A stretch of 64,000 bases of DNA from Hydractinia symbiolongicarpus (taxonomy: Eukaryota; Cnidaria; Hydrozoa; Anthoathecata; Hydractiniidae): contig NC_079887.1 in assembly GCF_029227915.1 (NCBI RefSeq), positions 16,553,650 to 16,617,649 on the forward strand, written 5' to 3'. Shown here one piece after another: positions 46,801 to 58,800 of this stretch. The notes beneath the pieces are model-generated. The model was not told where the DNA came from. It ran no database searches and worked only from the letters and a program-made list of their open reading frames with translations. A program made the translations under genes and the position numbers. Within the stretch, counting starts at the first letter, position 1. The number at the start of each line of letters is the position of its first letter.

Positions 46801-49800
46801 AATTAACAAAATTCGGCGGTCAGTGACCGTTGACCGGCCGTTATTTTAAGCGCTGCAGACGTGTAAAAAATAGCCAAGGATATAACAACGGAAAAAGTAT
46901 TTGTTTTACCACAGCATAGTTCAGTTGCCTCCTACAGCAATGCATGAACAATAAACTCTTAGCAAAAAAAACAGTTAGTTTTGCGTTTAAACTGCATCAT
47001 TAAAAACAGTTTGTCACCAATGTAGTTTGATTAAATCATTGCAGAAAACGCTAAAATATATTTAATAAAATGCTGTTTTTTCTGCGTTGAACTTAAATAT
47101 TTGCGCAATTAACTATTATTATTTTATTTCTTATTTTTCTTTGCTTTTCTCCGGTAAAAATAATATTTTTTATTTAGGAGGTAGCTAAAACATTTTTTGT
47201 GTTTTGTTAAGTTTAAAAATTTAGAAGCTGCCACAGTATTCTAATAAGTGCGAATATAGCTACTGCAGTTATTAGTCGTCGCTAAAAATTGTGAATTATG
47301 AGGGTTTCCTTGGGCATTAATGTATGATGTATGCTTTTAAAAGGTCTAATCATGGAGGTACAGAGCAGCGTTGATGTTAGACAGGATACCTGTCTCTCTT
47401 TTCTGCTTTCGCGCTTCGATGTCTGTCCTGCTTTTGTAACCCTGCTTATTTTAGGGGGCTATCCCAAAAGGGAAAAATGATGAGTTTATTTACAAGACTA
47501 CGTTGATGTTTGCAGTACATAGTGGAAGAATATCATAAAAACAAACTTTAATTAGACAGTAAGTTCTGCCTCTCTCTGTATCGTCTGATAAATTAAAGTA
47601 GTTTCTTAAAGTAATTCTTTTCTATTGATTTTTTAATATTTTTTAATAAAAAATATATCCATCTACTGAGGAACTTAGGCAACCTCGTTCACAAGGATTG
47701 TTGAGAACAAGGTTGGCAATACTCACTTGAGCATAATACCCCGCCTAGGTCGACAGGTTATAGATCAGTAATTTTTACAGCCTGTTTGTTGAAATAAATT
47801 CTTTTAAATCTCTTATAATAATACGGAGAGTGTGTCTGTTTGTGTGTCTGTAACAGGCAAAGTTAATATCGTCATTTTCCTTTGATGTTGCCGAAAAAAA
47901 TCTTTGATGTTGCCGAAAAAAATATGTCTTCTTTGTCGTGAAAAGCCGCGAGTTTTGTGTGGTTTGTTAAATGAAGTTTTAGCACAAAGTAACGGAAATT
48001 GTGTTTGCAAAAAAGATGGCTGTCCTTTTTAAGCATTTGTCTTCTCTTGCCTTCAAAATAAATCTTTACAAAAGCATTTAAAAAGGGGCATGGTATATAA
48101 ATGAAGTATAGAAAGGTTTGTTTATGTTTTTTAAAGTTTTGATGATATTATTGATGCGAGACATGTTTGTTAGCTAGCATCAACCACACCAACAACAACT
48201 AGCTAGGTAGCTAGGAATTTATAAATATGTAGCCATGTTCTTTATACCTAGCTAAGTCTCCAGTTTATATTTAAGTGACCAGCTATTAGCTGCTGTAGCT
48301 ACCTTATGTTAGCTTCAGTTTTATGTTGCTTTTTACATGTAAGCTAATCTTAGTGGTCTTTGCTAAGAATGTGACTGTAACTTATTTTAATTGACATTTT
48401 AAGCTTAAATTAACAAACCACAACAACTTTTAAGCAAATAATGTATTTTTCACAATTTGTGTATGCAAATAATGTATTTTTCACATTTTGTGTAACTAAA
48501 CTTATATACATCGGTTACATGCAATATGACGAAACGATTTTTATTTAACATGTAGTAATTCTGGTACCTTAAGTGTAGTGATTTTTGTTGTTCTAGATGT
48601 TCTAACTAAAATGTTTTTGTTTATGGCATTTTGTCTCAATTAAGAAAAGTTTCAACTTTTTTGAGGGAGTACAACACCGAAAAAACTTGTGTTTTTTTAT
48701 ATTTTGTATAAATTCTTACCGGGCAGGACTCTGTACAACATACCGAAATGACTGATCCCTCTCTATTTATAAATTTGATGCGTTCCAAATCACAGTTTTT
48801 TGAAATTTTGGGTAATATTTAATGAGTACAAGATGCAAATACTGATTTTTGTTGAATCAGAAGTATTTCCTACAACCATTCTTTTTTTACACTTTTGTGG
48901 AGAAAAAGTGTATGCCAATTGAACTGATTTTTGTTCATATTTTGATTTGCTCCTCATAAACCTTTGTGTTCTACATTTATTGTAAACTTTTGTGAGGAAG
49001 GACATATAGGATATATACAATGTTTTCAAATAATGATTTTTGTTGATTTGAAATTTACTCCTTGCTCATTGCTTTTTCGACATTTCAGGTTAAAATGTTT
49101 GGTAAAGTCAGTACGGATTATTAGACAAAAAATTGTTTTGTTGACCGGTTAATTTTTACATTTTGTGCATATTTTTGCGGGAGAGGATGGTATGCAACCG
49201 AATAAATGATTTTTCAAAGTTTAACTTTTTGTTTTTAGGTGTTTTGTGTTTGTTTAAGTTTGGCTTTTTGATATTGTTCAGGTTGTATTGTTGTATAAGC
49301 ATTTAGGGAAAAGACAATGTTTAAAATGCGTAAAGAACTTATTTCATAGATCTGTGCTTACTGTTGCAAGCCTTTCTTTTGGACACTTCAGATTAAAATA
49401 TTGAAGGTTTTCAACATAATCACATAATAAGATGTATACATATTTGAGATATGTGTTATTTCTGACATTATTATTATTGTTGTCGTAACTGTCTGGGTTG
49501 TGACTGTCAATGTTGTAACTTTCTACTAACTAGATTTTACACCTTGCACGCCGTTGTTTTTCATATTTTGTCTGAAGTTTTGTTGGGAGGATTTCATGCG
49601 ATTTGACATTTGATATTTTGTGTTAGATTTTAAGAACTTTTTTGTTAAATTATGACTTATATACTTTCTTTTTATGCATTTTCAGATTATTTTTTTTAGT
49701 AAAAGGCATATTCAATATACTGAAATATTTGCTGATGTCATCAAAATTCAAATGACAGAACTTTTCAATTGTTTTTCTGCCTAAGTGGATTTTTCCACGG

Positions 49801-52800
49801 GCCTAATCGACTAGTTTGAAATAAAAGAAATTATGCACACACCTGCTGCTAATATCTTATTTTTTTGTTTTATTGCTTAGACAGCTAGAATATCATGTTG
49901 AATTAGTTTTTTTAAACAAAAAAAAATCATTCGTACAGAGATCCATGTGGAAAGTCTGTTGAATTTTTTTAACTTTGTTGCCACAGTATATTAATTGTTT
50001 TCGGCTATGAAAGTCATTAATAATAGCGAGTGAAAGTCATTAATTTGTAAGTGCTACTGAAATACTACATAATAGGGTCACGTGCCGCTAAAAAAACTGG
50101 AGCTAGTCTGAAATTTTTAACTAACAAGAAGATCGAAGCGGCCATCAAGGCGGCAAGAAAAACAAATAATTAAAAAATGATATCTGGGGTTACATGAACT
50201 TTTAACAAAAAGTACCTCGGGATCCCTTTATGAATAGAATTAGTAAAGAAATTACTGTGTTTCAGATTTCTTATAAATATCTTACCAAAAAAACATTGAG
50301 ATGATTCACATAAAAATCACGTCAAACACGTCACATTGTACCATATTACCTTGTTCAAGTTGTTTCTGGTTTGCTTTTTTCTGTTTTTTTTTGTATTTGA
50401 CATTTGTTTGATTTGATTTGTTTATTAAAGTATGTCATATTGAAGAAGAACTACTATGTTCATCACTAACATACTGCCAAGCAGCGAGTGGGATTCGATC
50501 CGCGGTCCCCAGAACTGGGAGCCGCAGACAAACCCACTACATTACGTGCGGGCAATATCTTAGTGATGAACTCAGATAGTTTATCCGGATGGTGTGTATA
50601 CATACAAGTGAATATTTATCATAGCACATCCATATTTCATTCTCAACAGAGAATGCTTCACCCTGATCAGACCTCTGATCATAATGGGCGAGTATAATGT
50701 GTGTAAGTCATATTCAGGAAGAACTACTATGTTCATCACTAACATACTGCCAAGCAGCAAACACCTGTATGTGCTATGATAAATATTCACCTGTATGCAA
50801 AGTATGTCATATCGCACATAGGTATGGCAGACACCTACAAGATATTTGATGATTGGTCAACTGAAACCGTTCCTGGAGAAACACGTCGGGCGTATGACAA
50901 GGCTACGCAGAAACTTTCACTGTGCATGGAATATGAAGAAAAACTAGTAAGTGAGGACTTTAATTGTTCATAATAAATATTCACAAATAAAATAAGAAAT
51001 AAAAAAAATTAACTACTTTTGGGCAATTTTTTCATTGTAAAGTCTTAACAATTTTGCTTCTATAAAGTTAAGGAAATTCAAAAATTTACAACAGAGAAGA
51101 AAGTGTTGACAATTACAAACTTTGTTTACCTTCCAAAGTTCTCTATTGAATGTTATTTATATATGTTATTTATTATTCACTACATTCTAATTGAAAATCT
51201 TGGTGTAAAAATTTATTTAGCATGCAGCTGAGGGTAATAAACTTGCTGAATATTTCGAATATATCAACTTTGAAATGAAAGATGGCGATCCAGCTCGGAT
51301 ACAATGCATATTCGAACGGGCAATCAAGGACAACTGTTTGCAGCAAGATTTGTGGGAAAGATACACAACTTTTTTGGTGGGATTTAAGCATTGCGTCTGT
51401 GTTAAAAATGTCATTCAGATGAATGCTTCAACTGAATGTGTCTTTGTTTATTTTCTTTTTTTCTTTTCTCTTTTATTTAGTGAGTGCTTTATATATTTTT
51501 ATTCTGATTGCTAGTGTTAAAATAAAAACTACCAAAAATCAACCTTATCAAATTATTTAGGCGTCTTTTAAATAAGCCGCACTGTTTAAATACTTAAAAA
51601 AACTGACAATTTTACATGTTAAAACACAAGCAATTTCTAAGTAATGCGTCTTATGTGTTGGCCTTCATTGTTGCAAACCTCTCCTAACAAACTTTGTCTA
51701 ATATGGGTGAGAAGTCTGCTATATGGGTGAGAAGTCTGAATCAAAGTCAAAGTGGGGATGCATTTTATATCTATTTTTTATTTATCAAGGATTTCAAATT
51801 GAAATTGGTAAATGTTGCTATTCCAGTACATGAGCGAGCAGTGCGTAATTGTCCGTGGGTTGGAAAACTATGGCAGAACTATCTCAAAGCATTGGTAAGC
51901 ATTTTAAACAGCTCTGCTCAATCTTAGTAAGATGTCTTTTGATATGTGTTTTTTATGTTACAGGAACGTGGAAATCTGCCATATGAAAAATATAAAGGTG
52001 AAGATTTTTATTGTTCTTTGTTTTTATGGAGACTTGCAATGGTTGTGTTGGTTATGTCATGCTCAGTGGTTTTTCGATGTTGTCGATGTGTAAGAATTAA
52101 ATTCCTTGAAAACTGAAGCCACATTTTGTTTAATTTTTTTGTTTTTTTTACTGAATTTATTCAGAGGTATTTAACCAGTCATTAAAAGGAGGCTTCGGCA
52201 ATGCTAACGAATATTTGCAAGTTTGGTTGGTCAATTGTGACTATCATCGTCGAAGGATCAGTGAGTGGGCGTTCGGTATGTCGGTTTAATGTGGAGAAGT
52301 ACCTTCAAGGCTACGCGTCGTTATCTTTTAACGTAATTCTATAGCATTTTTCTAATATTACCTTTTGACATGTTTCAGAGGAAGATAAAGTTGAAGAACT
52401 GCATAAATCATTTGAGTCTGGCATCACATACATGAACCACTGTAAGTGATTACATTCTGTGTGTGTGTTTGTTTTGTTTGTTTTGTTCTGTTTTTTAACA
52501 AAGAATGCTTTTTGATTGTAGAATATTTAAAAATCCGACTTGGTAAATAGTTTGACGATTGTTTGATAATATAAACAAATTCAGTTTTTTTTTCGTTCAG
52601 ATTTTGGTTTGGAAGGAGACAAATATTGTGTGTTGTTACGAGAATGGGCCCATATAGAGGTACATGTAGAATTAAACTGAAAGTTTTTGTGATTCAAGTG
52701 AAGCCTTGCATGTAGATTGCAAATGCTCAGATTATGTAATAAAAGCATTTTGTGCGTTCCAGATTTACAGTAACTATTAGTAAGATAAAGTAATTGTTGA

Positions 52801-55800
52801 CTGTCAACTTCTTGTTCCAGGCAAAATATCTTCAAAACGTAAAAAGAGGGCAAGAGTTGTGGGATACTGTGATGAAAAAGCACTCGCGTGACCCATTGAT
52901 GTGGATGGAATATGTGCATTACTTGATGTAAGTTGTATTGGCTGTGAACAAACTAGTTCAGATTATCAGATAGTTCTTAATGTTCTGTCCAGTCTGTCAA
53001 GGAACTAACGTTAGATGCGTCAGATTATTCTATATGTTCTGTCCGGTCTGTCAAGGAACTAACGCGTCAGATTATTCTATATGTTCTGTCCGGTCTATGG
53101 TTTTTACAAGTGTATTGAAGTTTGGGAGATTTTGTTTTTTGTTGTGTTGTAACACGATAACCTTTGAAATCCCAGAAAAAAGGAATACAGTAATGATTTT
53201 GCTGTTTATTAGTTGCATCGATCCGTTTTAAGACACTTATTGTTAGTTTTTGTTTCGAAATCTTTCCAAATCAATTTTTTTACAACAGGTTGTTTTCCGA
53301 TGTTGTTACTGTGCGACGTGTATTTCAGAGAGCTGTTCAAATTAGCTTCGACCAGCCAGAAAGTATTTGCGAAGCTTTCATCAAGTTTGAACGTCAGTAC
53401 GGTGAGTCAATACAATAACTTCTACTTACGCGCTCCTACTCTTTTACGTGAAGGTGAGTATATGTGCGTCAGTAGTTGGGTGCTCTTTCGGCTTAAATTG
53501 AAATTTCGAGGAAAGGTAGCGTATTAAGTAAGGACGTATCTACGAGGGCTGATTAATCGAGTGTGTGGGGAGTTTGGTGGAGTAGGGAGAGGGGAGAAAG
53601 CTTGAGTAGAACGAACATAGGATTTTTATTATGCCATAAACAGCAACCTCGATGTTCGATTTTCTGGCTTTGTTAAATTATGTGAACTACACGGCACAGT
53701 GATTTGTTAAAAAAATTTTTGAGTAGGTTTATTGTTAAAATGTAAAAAAAGATTGTAAAAGTTCTGTTGCAACTGGATTTCAGGAACACTGGAAGAAGTT
53801 GATGATGCTCAGCAGAAAGTGGACACGCAACTGGAAAGAATAAAAGAAAAGAAGAAAAAGGTAAGAGCTAAGAAAGCTTTGTTGCTTTGAACTTTGATGT
53901 CAAAAGTACTGATGTGTGTATGTTCTATGACAAAAATTCAGTCTCTTCATGTTTTTTTGGACGTGCGTATGTTTAACGGACAACTTCGCATGTCAATTTT
54001 AAACTTATTTCAAACTATAGTTGTCAGCCTGCAACCACTTTAATAGTTGATATATTGACTGTGCGAAAACATCATGTTATTACCATTCAAAGCGAAAAAA
54101 GTAAGTAGGTCATGGTGGCTTACAGGGGGTATCGGCTGAACTAAAAAGTCGAACGCCTTTTCACATATGCACTAGACCAGCGAGACGATGTTGTTGGGGT
54201 AGAGCATCACACCTACAATCAATTTCAAGTTGTTACCACACAGATCGCTCAAGCTGCGTTACTCATGCACTGAGTTTGCGGAAACCGCTCTCGAACCTGA
54301 AACCTTAAATTTGCAGGCTAATGCTCTACCGACCAGATATCGGCGTGGAATTGGAAACCTTTTTTGGTTGGTCTTTTAAGGCTAAGGTAAACTACACTAG
54401 CTAGAAATATTCAGAAAAGGCTTCGTGACATTTTTATATTCCATGTGCAAAAACTCGTATCTGGAAGATTTCCCAGCTACAGTTTGCACACTAATTGGAA
54501 GTCTATTTTTTAGGACGCGCTAAAAGACGCTTCATTCCAAGCTGATCAACGTAAGAAAAATAAACATAAAAACAAGGAAGACGCTGGAAAGGTAAAAGTT
54601 GACTTCTATGAAACATGTATATTCGGAAATCGTGCACATCTTGTGGATTGTGTGTTAAAGTTGACGTAAATCTATTTCATTTCTTCAGGCAGGGAAAAAG
54701 AAAAAAAAGAAGAAGGAGATAAAAGAAAATCCATTGAAGCGAGGTATGAAAGATGAAAACTCCGCTGAAATACAAACTAAGAAGCTGAAGGGTATTAGTT
54801 TTATTGTGTTCAATTCTTTGATTACATGTTTCTTTTTGTTGTTGCTCTTTTTTGTTGTTGCTCTTTTTTGTTGTTGTTCTTTTTTTATTGTTGTTGTTCT
54901 TTTTTTATTGTTTTTCTTTTTTTATTGTTTTTCTTTTTGCTTATTTTTTTTCGTTACGATTTTCAGTAGAAAATGAAGATTTTGCTGGCATGCGTACTGC
55001 CGGTGGAATTGAGGTCCAGTCTAAATATTTCAATATTTCAAACACCCACGAAGGAGAGCGCATGGACGTGGCCGCAACAATACAGACGAGTGGAGAAGTT
55101 ACCAGTGAAGTTTCTACGTCCGCTGAACACCCTCCTCCACAGCAACCTGAACAGTTGGAAGAAAAAGCTAGTGATGGAGTGGAGTAAGCTTTTCATGTTT
55201 ATTTATATCTATAGTTTAGTTATATCTATAGTATTTATAATCTATAGTTTAGTTAATTGTGCATTGGTAGCCTTTTTAATACAATCTTTTTTTACGTCGG
55301 CAAAAAATTGCTGACGGGAAATAGTAATTGCCTGCCTGTTTCGTTAACACGTCGGCGCTTGGGTCGGAAGATGATGCATGTTGACTTGAATTTGAAAGGC
55401 TGATTACAATATTTTGATTAGTTTTCTAAGGTATTATTAAATATTTTAATTTAGCAAAGTGGACAATAACCTAAGTATCTTCTTGAGTAATTTGCTGTTC
55501 ACAGTCGACGAAATGCATTTGCGTTCCATGTTCGAAGAGGTGAGTGTGTACATCCCATAATGCTGTTGTCGATTTTTATTTCAAACAGTCATTATTTTGC
55601 CACATATTTTTAAGTGGATAAGCTATGCTAAAATTTTATGTCATTTTTATGACGTCGTCTGATGGTAAAACACAATTCTCTTTAGTGTGGAGAAATCGAG
55701 ACAATTCGAATAATTGTCAACAAAGCCGGGAAATCCAAGGGCTACGCGTATTTACAATTCAAAAATAAGGTCAGTCGTGAATTATTCTTACGACATAACA

Positions 55801-58800
55801 TGCCAGGAGATTAACGGTGCACAGATTAACGCGAAACAAATCAACGCGGATGTCAAAGAAAACGTTGAGATAAGCACAGTTGACTGGCTGACAATAGTTT
55901 TTAACACAAGATTGTTTAAGGTTGTTTTCCACTCCGAGAGAATTTTCCGCGGAACGGACAGAAACATAAAGGTTTTGGTCACGCGTAATTTTGATTTCTT
56001 TCCACCACGTGAGTTTTTCTCTGTTCCTTTTCCGAGATGAGTTGAATCGCGAAAGTAACAGGCATAAAGTTAATTATCCGATCAGGTTAGTTATTTCGTG
56101 CGGTGAGTCACATGCGTGCGCATTAAGCAAAGTGAAATTTACGCCCTCTTTAAGATATTGTATTGGCGCGAATTTTTAAAGTCCGTTATTTGTGCTTCGT
56201 TAATTTTCTGGAATAAGGTAGCAATTCAATATTTTTAACATTCTTATTTAACTTCTTGTTTACAATGTATTGTTTCTCAACTTTGTGGTGAGCTGGTTTT
56301 GAGTAAGTAATAGGTTAGTTGGAAGTGGTATTAACATGGATAGTATACCTGGCTCTGTGTGATTTATTAGCCATCTGGTTGTGTCTGTAAGGTTTATTAG
56401 CTATCTGGTTGTGTCTGTGTGATTTATTAGCTATCTGGTTGTGTCTGTGTGATTTATTAGCTATCTGGTTGTGTCTGTGTGATTTATTAGCTATCTGCTT
56501 GTGTCGTGTGAGTTATTAGCTATCTGGTTGTGTCTGTAAGATTTATTAGCTATCTGGTTGTGTCTGTGTGATTTATTAGCTATCTGGTTGTGTCTGTGTG
56601 ATTTATTAGCTATCTGGTTGTGTCTGTGTGAGTTATTAGCTATCTGGTTGTGTCTGTGTGAGTTATTAGCTATCTGGTTGTGTCTGTGTGATTTATTAGC
56701 TATATATATTACTTATGACATACGAAATCGTTTAATCGCTTAACCAGGAATCCGTTGCAGAAGCATTAAAACTTGACCGTGAAACATTACTTGGACGCCC
56801 TGTGTTTGTGTCGGAATGCGTTGACAAGAAAGAGAAACCTACTGAATTTAAAGTGAGTCCTCCGTTATGTCATAAGCTATAATAATACAGAAAATTCCAT
56901 ATGTAACACGCATGGTGCTTATTTTTCTTTGTCTCAAATGTTAATTGACAAGTTAAATGTCACGACGTCTTCTGAAAACTCATCAAGTAAACTTTTTAAC
57001 AACTTTCTATGTTCAAAATACATAGGATGGCTACAATGGTACAAAAATAATTTGTTTTTTACTCGTGGTGTAACAAATCTCAAATATTCTCAATTTCTTT
57101 GGAAAATATGAAAATGTCCTCAGTTCTCCTCAATTTTAACTTTATAAAAAGAGTGACAACCCTGGGCGTCAATAATATTAACTTAACGTAAATAGCTTAA
57201 TTAAAATTAAGTGGCACAACAGGCGGTTAGAAGAACTGATACCCTACTGTGTTTCCATGTGAGTAAAATCTTTTTAATATGGCTCACAAAATTTCGAAAA
57301 TGACCAAACCTTAAAGGGACTGTACGGTAAAAATAAAGTTGTTTGTATGTTTTAAGTTATGAAAAATAACCTTAGGGTACCCTAACCCTAACGAAAATAT
57401 ATTTCTTTTTCCATAAAAGTTTCTCATATCATTCATATCTACAAACTTTTTTCAATATACATGTTGAAGCATGGCTTCGTTCTTTTTGTGTGAATGTGCG
57501 CAAAAAAGACTGGGTTAAAACATTAACATGCGTAATTATTGCATGTCATGTAAAGCAATTTAGAAAGAAAAACAGCGAGCGAAATATAGAGAACACCCCC
57601 GGCAATATAATGTAGATTTTTAGTAGGAAGCAAATACATTTTTATTGCATGAGAAAACAATTTTATATTTCGTAACGTAAATAAAATTACTGGATTTCAG
57701 TACGAACCAGAAAGGTCAGAGGCAGAAATAACGGCACAGCCAAGGCCTGTGTATAGCTAACGACGACGACAATGACCAAGTACTTCCATGCGAAAATTCT
57801 AGGATAAATAAACATGAATGGTGCCGATGAATGTTAATGAATGGTGCCGATGTGGGAATTGCGAGAGGGTGCCTGATATTAAATAATAGAGTCAGACTTT
57901 ATATTTACTTTTTACGTTCATTTAAAGTGAATATTGCGGTTTTACAGTCGTTCTGAAACCGTTGGTTAAGGACGTCTCAATTCTTGTAAACTTCATAGCG
58001 ATCTGTGTCGCCACTTTAATGGAAGTCAAACAATGTGAAACATGTTTGAGATTTGTCACCATTTTAAAGAATAAATGTTACATTAGGATGAAAATTTCTC
58101 GTGTAAAATTGGAGTTTACTGTTTCGATTTAGTTTCCCACTACACTCGATAAACACACTCTATACGTTTCAAACCTTCCATTCGAGCTCACTTCAGATCA
58201 ACTAAAAGAACATTTTGTACAGGTACGTGCTTATAAATTTCCTTTTTCCTTTTGAATACTTTAAAAGTTTCGCCCAAAGTAGTTTCAGTTGTAAGGGATT
58301 TTGATGTTTTAGGCGGGACAGATCAAACAATTTAGACTGGTGACTAATCGGTCTGGAAAATCGAAAGGTTATGCGTACGTCGAATATGAAAAAGAGGTAC
58401 TAATTTCTTTAGCTCTAAGAATTTAAAATTACGTATACGCTAAATCCGCTAGTACGAAATATTTCGGGTATATGGTTTGGAGCTTATATATTACGAATTT
58501 TTTTACCTAGTACAAAGTTTTTCATATAATATTAAACCATTTTGTTGAGACATTTGTCGTGGTGTTTTGATGTCAGATAATATCTCCAATCTCTACACAG
58601 AAATGAAAATAGCATTTTCACGAATTTTGGGGTGCACATGTTTTTTTAATAGGCAAGTGAAAATTCAAAACCATACTGGGATATGTTTATACCTTATGCT
58701 TATTGCAGAAACAAATCAAAAACGTAAACGTTGCTTGATGAGCTTAATGGGTAACATGAAATTTTTTCAGCTGTAAAAGAACTGCGACAGAACTAAGATT

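Noticed and set aside
54290-54352. Functional tRNA gene
   Set aside because: A-box and B-box are present but the acceptor stem does not pair; treated as a SINE-like copy.
54734-55187. Leu/Phe/Val-rich frames suggesting membrane segments
   Set aside because: They read through the T-rich intron between SART3 exons 19 and 20.
56558-56743. Repetitive open frame in SART3 intron 22 that could look like a CRISPR-type or repeat-protein array
   Set aside because: Direct 30-bp tandem repeats without spacers in an intron of a eukaryotic gene; a minisatellite, neither a CRISPR nor a protein.
57371-57393. Telomere-like words (ttaggg, ccctaaccctaa)
   Set aside because: Only two to three units forming a small hairpin; too short for an interstitial telomere array.
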